A stretch of 64,000 nucleotides of DNA from Hydractinia symbiolongicarpus (Eukaryota; Cnidaria; Hydrozoa; Anthoathecata; Hydractiniidae), in contig NC_079880.1 of assembly GCF_029227915.1 (NCBI RefSeq), positions 4,776,001 through 4,840,000 on the forward strand, read 5' to 3'. A program made the translations under genes and the position numbers. The notes beneath the pieces were generated by a model, which did no database searches, was not told where the DNA came from, and saw only the letters and a list, made by a program, of their open reading frames with translations. Each line of letters starts with the position of its first letter. Within the stretch, counting starts at the first letter, position 1. Shown here piece by piece: positions 14,901 through 28,200 of this stretch.

Positions 14901-16439
14901 CCCGGGCTTGGCCCGTATAGTCAAAAGTATACAAAGAAAGTACCCAGGGAGTAAACTCATTTCCCGAACGATTTTTTATATTATTTTTTCACCACTAAAA
15001 CGCATGAGACTTGTAGTTTTCAAAAATGTTTTCATTTTTGATGAGAAGCTTAATGAAAGAGGTTTAATCGCCGGCAAACGAAATCCCGCGTTTTCCCGTA
15101 AATCCGGGGCTTAGCCCGTATAGTCGAATGTATACAAAGAAAGTACCCAGGGAGTAAACTCATTTCCCGAACGATTTTTTAAATTTTTTTTTCACCACTA
15201 AAACGCATGAGACTTGTAGTTTTCAAAAATGTTTTCATTTTTGATGAGACGCTTAATGAAAGAGGTTTAATCGCCGGAAAACGAAATCCCGCGATTTCCC
15301 GTAAATCCCGGGCTTGGCCCGTATAGTCGAATGTATACAAAGAAAGTACCCTGTGAGTAAACTCATTTCCAGAACGATTTTTTAAAGTATTTTTTCACCA
15401 CTAAAACGCATAAGACTTGTAGTTTTTAAAAATGTTTTCATTTTTGATGAGACGCTGAATAAAAGAAGTTTAATCGCCGGCAAACGAAAACCCGCAATTT
15501 CCCGTAAATCCCGGCTTGGCCCGTATAGTCAAAAGTATACAAAGAAAGTACCCAGGGAGTAAACTCATTTCCCTAACGATTTTTAAAATATTTTTTCACC
15601 ACTAAAACGCATGAGACTTGTAGTTTTCAAAAATGTTTTCATTTTTGATGAGACGCTGAATAAAAGAAGTTTAATCGCCGGCAAACGAAAACCGCCATTT
15701 CCCGTAAACCCCGGCTTGGCCCGTATAGTCAAAAGTATACAAAGAAAGTACCCAGGGAGTAAACTCACTTCCCGAATGATTTTTTAAATTATTTTTTCAC
15801 CACTTAAACGCATAAGACTTGTAGTTTTTAAAAATGTTTTCATTTTTGATGAGACGCTGAATAAAAGAAGTTTAATCGCCGGCAAACGAAAACCCGCGAT
15901 TTCCCGTAAATCCCGGCTTGGCCTGTATAGTCAAAAGTATACAAAGAAAGTACCCAGGGAGTAAACTCATTTCCCGAACGATTTTTAAAATATTTTTTCA
16001 CCACTAAAACGCATGAGACTTGTAGTTTTCAAAAATGTTTTCATTTTTGATGAGACGCTGAATAAAAGAAGTTTAATCGCCGGCAAACGAAAACCCGCAA
16101 TTTCCCGTAAATCCCGGGCTTGGCCCGTATAGTCAAAAGTATACAAAGAAAGTACCCAGGGAGTAAACTCATTTCCCGAACGATTTTTTATATTATTTTT
16201 TCACCACTAAAACGCATGAGACTTGTAGTTTTCAAAAATGTTTTCATTTTTGATGAGACGCTTAATGAAAGAGGTTTAATCGCCGGAAAACGAAATCCCG
16301 CGATTTCCCGTAAATCCCGGGCTTGGCCCGTATAGTCGAATGTATACAAAGAAAGTACCCTGTGAGTAAACTCATTTCCAGAACGATTTTTAAAATTATT
16401 TTTTCACCACTAAAACGCATAAGACTTGTAGTTTTTAAA

Positions 16440-19400
16440 AATGTTTTCATTTTTGATGAGACGCTGAATAAAAGAAGTTTAATCGCCGGCAAACGAAAAC
16501 CCGCAATTTCCCGTAAATCCCGGCTTGGCCTGTATAGTCAAAAGTATACAAAGAAAGTACCCAGGGAGTAAACTCATTTCCCGAACGATTTTTAAAATAT
16601 TTTTTCACCACTAAAACGCATGAGACTTGTAGTTTTCAAAAATGTTTTCATTTTTGATGAGACGCTGAATAAAAGAAGTTTAATCGCCGGCAAACGAAAA
16701 CCGCCATTTCCCGTAAACCCCGGACTCGGCCCGTATAGTCAAAAGTATACAAAGAAAGTACCCTGTGAGTAAACTCATTTCCAGAACGATTTTTTAAATT
16801 ATTTTTTCACCACGCATAAGACTTGTAGTTTTTAAAAATGTTTTCATTTTTGATGAGACACTGAAAAAAAGAAGTTTAATCGCCGGCAAACGAAAACCCG
16901 CGATTTCCCGTAAATCCCGGCTTGGCCTGTATAGTCAAAAGTATACAAAGAAAGTACCCAGGGAGTAAACTCACTTCCCGAACGATTTTTTAAATTATTT
17001 TTTCACCACTTAAACGCATGAGACTTGTAGTTTTCAAAAATGTTTTCATTTTTGATGAGACGCTGAATAAAAGAAGTTTAATCGCCGGCAAACGAAAACC
17101 CGCAATTTCCCGTAAATCCCGGGCTTGGCCCGTATAGTCAAAAGTATACAAAGAAAGTACCCTGTGAGTAAACTCATTTCCAGAACGATTTTTTAAATTA
17201 TTTTTTCACCACTAAACGCATGAGACTTGTAGTTTTCAAAAATATTTTCATATTTGATGGGACGCTGAATAAAAGAAGTTTAATCGCCGGCAAACGAAAA
17301 TCCGCGATTTCCCGTAAATCCCGGACTCGGCCCGTATAGTCAAAATTATACAAAGAAAGTACCCAGGGAGTAAACTCATTTCCCGAACGATTTTTTAAAT
17401 TATTTCTTTACCACTAAAACGCATGAGACTTGCAGTTTTCAAAAATGTTTTCATTTTTGATGAGAAGCTTAATGAAAGAGGTTTAATCGCCGGCAAACGA
17501 AATCCCGCGTTTTCCCGTAAATCCGGGGCTTAGCCCGTATAGTCGAATGTATACAAAGAAAGTACCCAGGGAGTAAACTCATTTCCCGAACGATTTTTTA
17601 AATTTTTTTTTCACCACTAAAACGCATGAGACTTGTAGTTTTCAAAAATGTTTTCATTTTTGATGAGACGCTTAATGAAAGAGGTTTAATCGCCGGAAAA
17701 CGAAATCCCGCGATTTCCCGTAAATCCCGGGCTTAGCCCGTATAGTCGAATGTATACAAAGAAAGTACCCTGTGAGTAAACTCATTTCCAGAACGATTTT
17801 TTAAATTATTTTTTCACCACTAAAACGCATAAGACTTGTAGTTTTTAAAAATGTTTTCATGTTTGATGAGACGCTGAATAAAAGAAGTTTAATCGCCGGC
17901 AAACGAAAACCCGCGATTTCCCGTAAATCCCGGCTTGGCCCGTATAGTCAAAAGTATACAAAGAAAGTACCCAGGGAGTAAACTCATTTCCCGAACGATT
18001 TTTTAAATTATTTTTTCACCACTAAAACGCATGAGACTTGTAGTTTTCAAAAATGTTTTCATTTTTGATGAGACGCTGAATAAAAGAAGTTTAATCGCCG
18101 GCAAACGAAAACCGCCATTTCCCGTAAACCCCGGACTCGGCCCGTATAGTCAAAAGTATACAAAGAAAGTACCCTGTGAGTAAACTCATTTCCAGAACGA
18201 TTTTTTAAATTATTTTTTCACCACTAAAACGCATAAGACTTGTAGTTTTTAAAAATATTTTCATATTTGATGGGACGCTGAATAAAAGAAGTTTAATCGC
18301 CGGCAAACGAAAACCTGCGATTTCCCTAAATCCCGGACTCGGCCCGTATAGTCAAAACTATACAAAGAAAGTACCCAGGGAGTAAACTCATTTCCAGAAC
18401 GATTATTTAAATTATTTTTTCACCACTAAAACGCATAAGACTTGTAGTTTTTAAAAATGTTTTCATTTTTGATGAGACGCTGAATAAAAGAAGTTTAATC
18501 GCCGGCAAACGAAAACCCGCAATTTCCCGTATATCCCGGGCTTGGCCCGTATAGTCAAAAGTATACAAAGAAAGTACCCAGGGAGTAAACTCATTTCCTG
18601 AACGATTTTTTATATTATTTTTTTACCACTAAACGCATGAGACTTGTAGTTTTTAAAAATGTTTTCATTTTTGATGAGACGCTGAATAAAAGAAGTTTAA
18701 TCGCCGGCAAACGAAAACCCGCGATTTCCCGTAAATCCCGGCTTGGCCTGTATAGTCAAAAGTATACAAAGAAAGTACCCAGGGAGTAAACTCATTTCCC
18801 GAACGATTTTTAAAATATTTTTTCACCACTAAAACGCATGAGACTTGTAGTTTTCAAAAATGTTTTCATTTTTGATGAGACGCTGAATAAAAGAAGTTTA
18901 ATCGCCGGCAAACGAAAACCGCCATTTCCCGTAAACCCCGGACTCGGCCCGTATAGTCAAAAGTATACAAAGAAAGTACCCTGTGAGTAAACTCATTTCC
19001 AGAACGATTTTTTAAATTATTTTTTCACCACGCATAAGACTTGTAGTTTTTAAAAATGTTTTCATTTTTGATGAGACACTGAAAAAAAGAAGTTTAATCG
19101 CCGGCAAACGAAAACCCGCGATTTCCCGTAAATCCCGGCTTGGCCTGTATAGTCAAAAGTATACAAAGAAAGTACCCAGGGAGTAAACTCACTTCCCGAA
19201 CGATTTTTTAAATTATTTTTTCACCACTTAAACGCATGAGACTTGTAGTTTTCAAAAATGTTTTCATTTTTGATGAGACGCTGAATAAAAGAAGTTTAAT
19301 CGCCGGCAAACGAAAACCCGCAATTTCCCGTAAATCCCGGGCTTGGCCCGTATAGTCAAAAGTATACAAAGAAAGTACCCTGTGATTAAACTCATTTCCA

Positions 19401-20813
19401 GAACGATTTTTTAAATTATTTTTTCACCACTAAACGCATGAGACTTGTAGTTTTCAAAAATATTTTCATATTTGATGGGACGCTGAATAAAAGAAGTTTA
19501 ATCGCCGGCAAACGAAAATCCGCGATTTCCCGTAAATCCCGGACTCGGCCCGTATAGTCAAAATTATACAAAGAAAGTACCCAGGGAGTAAACTCATTTC
19601 CCGAACGATTTTTTAAATTATTTTTTCACCACTAAAACGCATGAGACTTGCAGTTTTCAAAAATGTTTTCATTTTTGATGAGAAGCTTAATGAAAGAGGT
19701 TTAATCGCCGGCAAACGAAATCCCGGGTTTTCCCGTAAATCCGGGGCTTAGCCCGTATAGTCGATGTATACAAAGAAAGTACCCAGGGAGTAAACTCATT
19801 TCCCGAACGATTTTTTAAATTTTTTTTTCACCACTAAAACGCATGAGACTTGTAGTTTTCAAAAATGTTTTCATTTTTGATGAGACGCTTAATGAAAGAG
19901 GTTTAATCGCCGGAAAACGAAATCCCGCGATTTCCCGTAAATCCCGGGCTTAGCCCGTATAGTCGAATGTATACAAAGAAAGTACCCTGTGAGTAAACTC
20001 ATTTCCAGAACGATTTTTTAAATTATTTTTTCACCACTAAAACGCATAAGACTTGTAGTTTTTAAAAATGTTTTCATGTTTGATGAGACGCTGAATAAAA
20101 AAGAAGTTTAATCGCCGGCAAACGAAAACCCGCGATTTCCCGTAAATCCCGGCTTGGCCCGTATAGTCAAAAGTATACAAAGAAAGTACCCAGGGAGTAA
20201 ACTCATTTCCCGAACGATTTTTTAAATTATTTTTTCACCACTAAAACGCATGAGACTTGTAGTTTTCAAAAATGTTTTCATTTTTGATGAGACGCTGAAT
20301 AAAAGAAGTTTAATCGCCGGCAAACGAAAACCGCCGTTTCCCGTAAACCCCGGACTCGGCCCGTATAGTCAAAAGTATACAAAGAAAGTACCCTGTGAGT
20401 AAACTCATTTCCAGAACGATTTTTTAAATTATTTTTTCACCACTAAAACGCATAAGACTTGTAGTTTTTAAAAATATTTTCATATTTGATGGGACGCTGA
20501 ATAAAAGAAGTTTAATCGCCGGCAAACGAAAAGCTGCGATTTCCCTAAATCCCGGACTCGGCCCGTATAGTCAAAACTATACAAAGAAAGTACCCAGGGA
20601 GTAAACTCATTTCCAGAACGATTATTTAAAATATTTTTTCACCACTAAAACGCATAAGACTTGTAGTTTTTAAAAATGTTTTCATTTTTGATGAGACGCT
20701 GAATAAAAGAAGTTTAATCGCCGGCAAACGAAAACCCGCAATTTCCCGTATATCCCGGGCTTGGCCCGTATAGTCAAAAGTATACAAAGAAAGTACCCAG
20801 GGAGTAAACTCAT
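16440..20813 (+). repeat. Two tandem copies of an 11-monomer higher-order repeat
   Basis: Copies at about 16440-18595 and 18658-20813, offset 2218 bp. Diagnostic shared features are a 6-bp deletion giving caccacgcataag (16813 and 19031), gacactgaaaaaaag, tgcagttttc (about 17432 and 19649), the monomer with aagcttaatg, and ccgtatatcccggg (18531 and 20750). A third copy lies at about 23140-25250. Confidence 0.85.
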
Positions 20814-23139
20814 TTCCAGAACGATATTTTAAATTATTTCTTCACCACTAAAACGCATAAGACTTGTAGTTTTCAAAAATGTTTTCATTTTTGATGAGAC
20901 GCTGAATAAAAGAAGTTTAATCGCCGGCAAACGAAAACCCGCGATTTCCCGTAAATCCCGGCTTGGCCCGTATAGTCAAAAGTATACAAAGAAAGTACCC
21001 AGGAAGTAAACTCACTTCCCGAATGATTTTTTAAATTATTTTTTCACCACTTAAACGCATGAGACTTGTAGTTTTCAAAAATGTTTTCATTTTTGATGAG
21101 ACGCTGAATAAAAGAAGTTTAATCGCCGGCAAACGAAAACCCGCAATTTCCCGTAAATCCCGGGCTTGGCCCGTATAGTCAAAAGTATACAAAGAAAGTA
21201 CCCAGGGAGTAAACTCATTTCCCGAACGATTTTTTATATTATTTTTTCACCACTAAAACGCATGAGACTTGTAGTTTTCAAAAATGTTTTCATTTTTGAT
21301 GAGAAGCTTAATGAAAGAGGTTTAATCGCCGGGAAACGAAATCCCGCGTTTTCCCGTAAATCCGGGGCTTAGCCCGTATAGTCGAATGTATACAAAGAAA
21401 GTACCCAGGGAGTAAACTCATTTCCCGAACGATTTTTTAAATTTTTTTTTCACCACTAAAACGCATGAGACTTGTAGTTTTCAAAAATGTTTTCATTTTT
21501 GATGAGACGCTTAATGAAAGAGGTTTAATCGCCGGAAAACGAAATCCCGCGATTTCCCGTAAATCCCGGGCTTAGCCCGTATAGTCGAATGTATACAAAG
21601 AAAGTACCCTGTGAGTAAACTCATTTCCAGAACGATTTTTTAAATTATTTTTTCACCACTAAAACGCATAAGACTTGTAGTTTTTAAAAATGTTTTCATT
21701 TTTGATGAGACGCTGAATAAAAAAAGTTTAATCGCCGGCAAACGAAAACCCGCAATTTCCCGTAAATCCCGGCTTGGCCTGTATAGTCAAAAGTATACAA
21801 AGAAAGTACCCAGGGAGTAAACTCATTTCCCTTACGATTTTTAAAATATTTTTTCACCACTAAAACGCATGAGACTTGTAGTTTTTAAAAATGTTTTCAT
21901 TTTTGATGAGACGCTGAATAAAAGAAGTTTAATCGCCGGCAAACGAAAACCCGCGATTTCCCGGTAATCCCGGCTTGGCCTGTATAGTCAAAAGTATACA
22001 AAGAAAGTACCCAGGGAGTAAACTCATTTCCCGAACGATTTTTAAAATATTTTTTCACCACTAAAACGCATGAGACTTGTAGTTTTCAAAAATGTTTTCA
22101 TTTTTGATGAGACGCTGAATAAAAGAAGTTTAATCGCCGGCAAACGAAAACCCGCAATTTCCCGTAAATCCCGGGCTTGGCCCGTATAGTCAAAAGTATA
22201 CAAAGAAAGTACCCAGGGAGTAAACTCATTTCCCGAACGATTTTTTATATTATTTTTTCACCACTAAAACGCATGAGACTTGTAGTTTTCAAAAATGTTT
22301 TCATTTTTGATGAGAAGCTTAATGAAAGAGGTTTAATCGCCGGCAAACGAAATCCCGCGTTTTCCCGTAAATCCGGGGCTTAGCCCGTATAGTCGAATGT
22401 ATACAAAGAAAGTACCCAGGGAGTAAACTCATTTCCCGAACGATTTTTTAAATTTTTTTTTCACCACTAAAACGCATGAGACTTGTAGTTTTCAAAAATG
22501 TTTTCATTTTTGATGAGACGCTTAATGAAAGAGGTTTAATCGCCGGAAAACGAAATCCCGCGATTTCCCGTAAATCCCGGGCTTGGCCCGTATAGTCGAA
22601 TGTATACAAAGAAAGTACCCTGTGAGTAAACTCATTTCCAGAACGATTTTTTAAATTATTTTTTCACCACTAAAACGCATAAGACTTGTAGTTTTTAAAA
22701 ATGTTTTCATTTTTGATGAGACGCTGAATAAAAGAAGTTTAATCGCCGGCAAACGAAAACCCGCAATTTCCCGTAAATCCCGGCTTGGCCCGTATAGTCA
22801 AAAGTATACAAAAAAAGTACCCAGGGAGTAAACTCATTTCCCTAACGATTTTTAAAATATTTTTTCACCACTAAAACGCATGAGACTTGTAGCTTTCAAA
22901 AATGTTTTCATTTTTGATGAGACGCTCAATAAAAGAAGTTTAATCGCCGGCAAACGAAAACCGCCATTTCCCGTAAACCCCGGACTCGGCCCGTATAGTC
23001 AAAAGTATACAAAGAAAGTACCCTGTGAGTAAACTCATTTCCAGAACGATTTTTTAAATTATTTTTTCACCACTAAAACGCATAAGACTTGTAGTTTTTA
23101 AAAATGTTTTCATTTTTGATGAGACGCTGAATAAAAGAA

Positions 23140-25250
23140 GTTTAATCGCCGGCAAACGAAAACCCGCGATTTCCCGTAAATCCCGGCTTGGCCTGTATAG
23201 TCAAAAGTATACAAAGAAAGTACCCAGGGATTAAACTCATTTCCCGAACGATTTTTAAAATATTTTTTCACCACTAAAACGCATGAGACTTGTAGTTTTC
23301 AAAAATGTTTTCATTTTTGATGAGACGCTGAATAAAAGAAGTTTAATCGCCGGCAAACGAAAACCGCCATTTCCCGTAAACCCCGGACTCGGCCCGTATA
23401 GTCAAATGTATACAAAGAAAGTACCCTGTGAGTAAACTCATTTCCAGAACGATTTTTTAAATTATTTTTTCACCACGCATAAGACTTGTAGTTTTTAAAA
23501 ATGTTTTCATTTTTGATGAGACACTGAAAAAAAGAAGTTTAATCGCCGGCAAACGAAAACCCGCGATTTCCCGTAAATCCCGGCTTGGCCTGTATAGTCA
23601 AAAGTATACAAAGAAAGTACCCAGGGAGTAAACTCACTTCCCGAACGATTTTTTAAATTATTTTTTCACCACTTAAACGCATAAGACTTGTAGTTTTCAA
23701 AAATGTTTTCATTTTTGATGAGACGCTGAATAAAAGAAGTTTAATCGCCGGCAAACGAAAACCCGCAATTTCCCGTAAATCCCGGGCTTGGCCCGTATAG
23801 TCAAAAGTATACAAAGAAAGTACCCTGTGAGTAAACTCATTTCCAGAACGATTTTTTAAATTATTTTTTCACCACTAAACGCATGAGACTTGTAGTTTTC
23901 AAAAATATTTTCATATTTGATGGGACGCTGAATAAAAGAAGTTTAATCGCCGGCAAACGAAAATCCGCGATTTCCCGTAAATCCCGGACTCGGCCCGTAT
24001 AGTCAAAATTATACAAAGAAAGTACCCAGGGAGTAAACTCATTTCCCGAACGATTTTTTAAATTATTTTTCACCACTAAAACGCATGAGACTTGCAGTTT
24101 TTAAAAATGTTTTCATTTTTGATGAGAAGCTTAATGAAAGAAGTTTAATCGCCGGCAAACGAAATCCCGCGTTTTCCCGTAAATCCGGGGCTTAGCCCGT
24201 ATAGTCGAATGTATACAAAGAAAGTACCCAGGGAGTAAACTCATTTCCCGAACGATTTTTTAAATTTTTTTTTCACCACTAAAACGCATGAGACTTGTAG
24301 TTTTCAAAAAAGTTTTCATTTTTGATGAGACGCTTAATGAAAGAGGTTTAATCGCCGGAAAACGAAATCCCGCGATTTCCCGTAAATCCCGGGCTTAGCC
24401 CGTATAGTCGAATGTATACAAAGAAAGTACCCTGTGAGTAAACTCATTTCCAGAACGATTTTTTAAATTATTTTTTCACCACTAAAACGCATAAGACTTG
24501 TAGTTTTTATAAATGTTTTCATTTTTGATGAGACGCTGAATAAAAGAAGTTTAATCGCCGGCAAACGAAAACCCGCGATTTCCCGTAAATCCCGGCTTGG
24601 CCCGTATAGTCCAAAGTATACAAAGAAAGTACCCAGGGAGTAAACTCATTTCCCGAACGATTTTTTAAATTATTTTTTCACCACTAAAACGCATGAGACT
24701 TGTAGTTTTCAAAAATGTTTTCATTTTTGATGAGACGCTGAATAAAAGAAGTTTAATCGCCGGCAAACGAAAACCGCCATTTCCCGTAAACCCCGGACTC
24801 GGCCCGTATAGTCAAAAGTATACAAAGAAAGTACCCTGTGAGTAAACTCATTTCCAGAACGATTTTTTAAATTATTTTTTCACCACTAAAACGCATAAGA
24901 CTTGTAGTTTTTAAAAATATTTTTATATTTGATGGGACGCTGAATAAAAGAAGTTTAATCGCCGGCAAACGAAAACCTGCGATTTCCCAAAATCCCGGAC
25001 TCGGCCCGTATAGTCAAAACTATACAAAGAAAGTACCCAGGGAGTAAACTCATTTCCAGAACGATTATTTAAATTATTTTTTCACCACTAAAACGCATAA
25101 GACTTGTAGTTTTTAAAAATGTTTTCATTTTTGATGAGACGCTGAATAAAAGAAGTTTAATCGCCGGCAAACGAAAACCCGCAATTTCCCGTATATCCCG
25201 GGCTTGGCCCGTATAGTCAAAAGTATACAAAGAAAGTACCCAGGGAGTAA
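23140..25250 (+). repeat. Third copy of the 11-monomer higher-order repeat
   Basis: Same ordered markers as the pair at 16.4-20.8 kb: the caccacgcataag deletion at 23476 and the atatcccggg variant at 25193. That is 1717 bp apart, against 1718 and 1719 in the other copies. It is separated from them by about 2.3 kb of other monomers, so it is not simply the next unit in tandem. Confidence 0.82.
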
Positions 25251-28200
25251 ACTCATTTCCCGAACGATTTTTTATATTATTTTTTTACCACTAAACGCAT
25301 GAGACTTGTAGTTTTCAAAAATATTTTCATATTTGATGGGACGCTGAATAAAAGAAGTTTAATCGCCGGCAAACGAAAATCCGCGATTTCCCGTAAATCC
25401 CGGACTCAGCCCGTATAGTCAACAGTATACAAAGAAAGTACCCAGGGAGTAAACTCATTTCCCGAACGATTTTTTAAATTATTTTTTCACCACTAAAACG
25501 CATGAGACTTGTAGTTTTCAAAAATGTTTTCATTTTTGATGAGACGCTGAATAAAAGAAGTTTAATCGCCGGCAAACGAAAATCCGCGATTTCCCGTAAA
25601 TCCCGGACTCGGCCCGTATAGTCAAAAGTATACAAAGAAAGTACCCAGGGAGTAAACTCATTTCCCGAACGATTTTTTAAATTATTTTTTCACCACTAAA
25701 ACGCATGAGACTTGTAGTTTTCAAAAATGTTTTCATTTTTGATGAGACGCTGAATAAAAGAAGTTTAATCGCCGGCAAACGAAAACCGCCATTTCCCGTA
25801 AACCCCGGACCCGGCCCGTATAGTCAAAAGTATACAAAGAAAGTACCCTGTGAGTAAACTCATTTCCAGAACGATTTTTTAAATTATTTTTTCACCACTT
25901 AAACGCATGAGACTTGTAGTTTTCAAAAATGTTTTCATTTTTGATGAGACACTGAATAAAAGAAGTTTATTCGCCGGCAAACGAAAACCCGCAATTTCCC
26001 GTAAATCCCGGGCTTGGCCCGTATAGTCAAAAGTATACAAAGAAAGTACCCTGTGAGTAAACTCATTTCCAGAACGATATTTTAAATTATTTTTTCACAA
26101 CTAAAACGCATAAGACTTGTAGTTTTTAAAAATGTTTTCATTTTTGATGAGACGCTGAATAAAAGAAGTTTAATCGCCGGCAAACGAAAACCCGCGATTT
26201 CCCGTAAATCCCGGCTTGGCCCGTATAGTCAAAAGTATACAAAGAAATTACCCAGGGAGTAAACTCACTTCCCGAATGATTTTTTAAATTATTTTTTCAC
26301 CACTTAAACGCATGAGACTTGTAGTTTTCAAAAATGTTTTCATTTTTGATGAGACGCTGAATAAAAGAAGTTTAATCGCCGGCAAACGAAAACCCGCAAT
26401 TTCCCGTAAATCCCGGGCTTGGCCCGTATAGTCAAAAGTATACAAAGAAAGTACCCAGGGAGTAAACTCATTTCCCGAACGATTTTTTATATTATTTTTT
26501 CACCACTAAAACGCATGAGACTTGTAGTTTTCAAAAATGTTTTCATTTTTGATGAGAAGCTTAATGAAAGAAGTTTAATCGCCGGCAAACGAAATCCCGC
26601 GTTTTCCCGTAAATCCGGGGCTTAGCCCGTATAGTCGAATGTATACAAAGAAAGTACCCAGGGAGTAAACTCATTTCCCGAACGATTTTTTAAAGTTTTT
26701 TTCACCACTAAAACGCATGAGACTTGTAGTTTTCAAAAATGTTTTCATTTTTGATGAGACGCTTAATGAAAGAGGTTTAATCGCCGGAAAACGAAATCCC
26801 GCGATTTCCCGTAAATCCCGGGCTTGGCCCGTATAGTTGAATGTATACAAAGAAAGTACCCTGTGAGTAAACTCATTTCCAGAACGATTTTTTAAATTAT
26901 TTTTTCACCACTAAAACGCATAAGACTTGTAGTTTTTAAAAATGTTTTCATTTTTGATGAGACGCTGAATAAAAGAAGTTTAATCGCCGGCAAACGAAAA
27001 CCCGCAATTTCCCGTAAATCCCGGCTTGGCCCGTATAGTCAAAAGTATACAAAGAAAGTACCCAGGGAGTAAACTCATTTCCCTAACGATTTTTAAAATA
27101 TTTTTTCACCACTAAAACGCATGAGACTTGTAGTTTTCAAAAATGTTTTCATTTTTGATGAGACGCTGAATAAAAGAAGTTTAATCGCCGGCAAACGAAA
27201 ACCCGCGATTTCCCGTAAATCCCGGCTTGGCCTGTACAGTCAAAAGTATACAAAGAAAGTACCCAGGGAGTAAACTCATTTCCCGAACGATTTTTAAAAT
27301 ATTTTTTCACCACTAAAACGCATGAGACTTGTAGTTTTCAAAAATGTTTTCATTTTTGATGAGACGCTGAATAAAAGAAGTTTAATCGCCGGCAAACGAA
27401 AACCGCCATTTCCCGTAAACCCCGGACTCGGCCCGTATAGTCAAAAGTATACAAAGAAAGTACCCTGTGAGTAAACTCATTTCCAGAACGATTTTTTAAA
27501 TTATTTTTTCACCACTAAAACGCATAAGACTTGTAGTTTTTAAAAATGTTTTCATTTTTGATGAGACGCTGAATAAAAGAAGTTTAATCGCCGGAAAACG
27601 AAAACCCGCGATTTCCCGTAAATCCCGGCTTGGCCTGTATAGTCAAAAGTATACAAAGAAAGTACCCAGGGAGTAAACTCACTTCCCGAACGATTTTTTA
27701 AATTATTTTGTCACCACTTAAACGCATGAGACTTGTAGTTTTCAAAAATGTTTTCATTTTTGATGAGACGCTGAATAAAAGAAGTTTAATCGCCGGCAAA
27801 CGAAAACCCGCAATTTCCCGTAAATCCCGGGCTTGGCCCGTATAGTAAAAAGTATACAAAGAAAGTACCCAGGGAGTAAACTCATTTCCCGAACGATTTT
27901 TTATATTATCTTTTTACCACTAAACGCATGAGACTTGTAGTTTTCAAAAATATTTTCATATTTGATGGGACGCTGAATAAAAGAAGTTTAATCGCCGGCA
28001 AACGAAAATCCGCGATTTCCCGTAAATCCCGGACTCGGCCCGTATAGTCAAAATTATACAAAGAAAGTACCCAGGGAGTAAACTCATTTCCCGAACGATT
28101 TTTTAAATTATTTTTTCACCGCTAAAACGCATGAGACTTGTAGTTTTCAAAAATGTTTTCATTTTTGATGAGAAGCTTAATGAAAGAGGTTTAATCGCCG

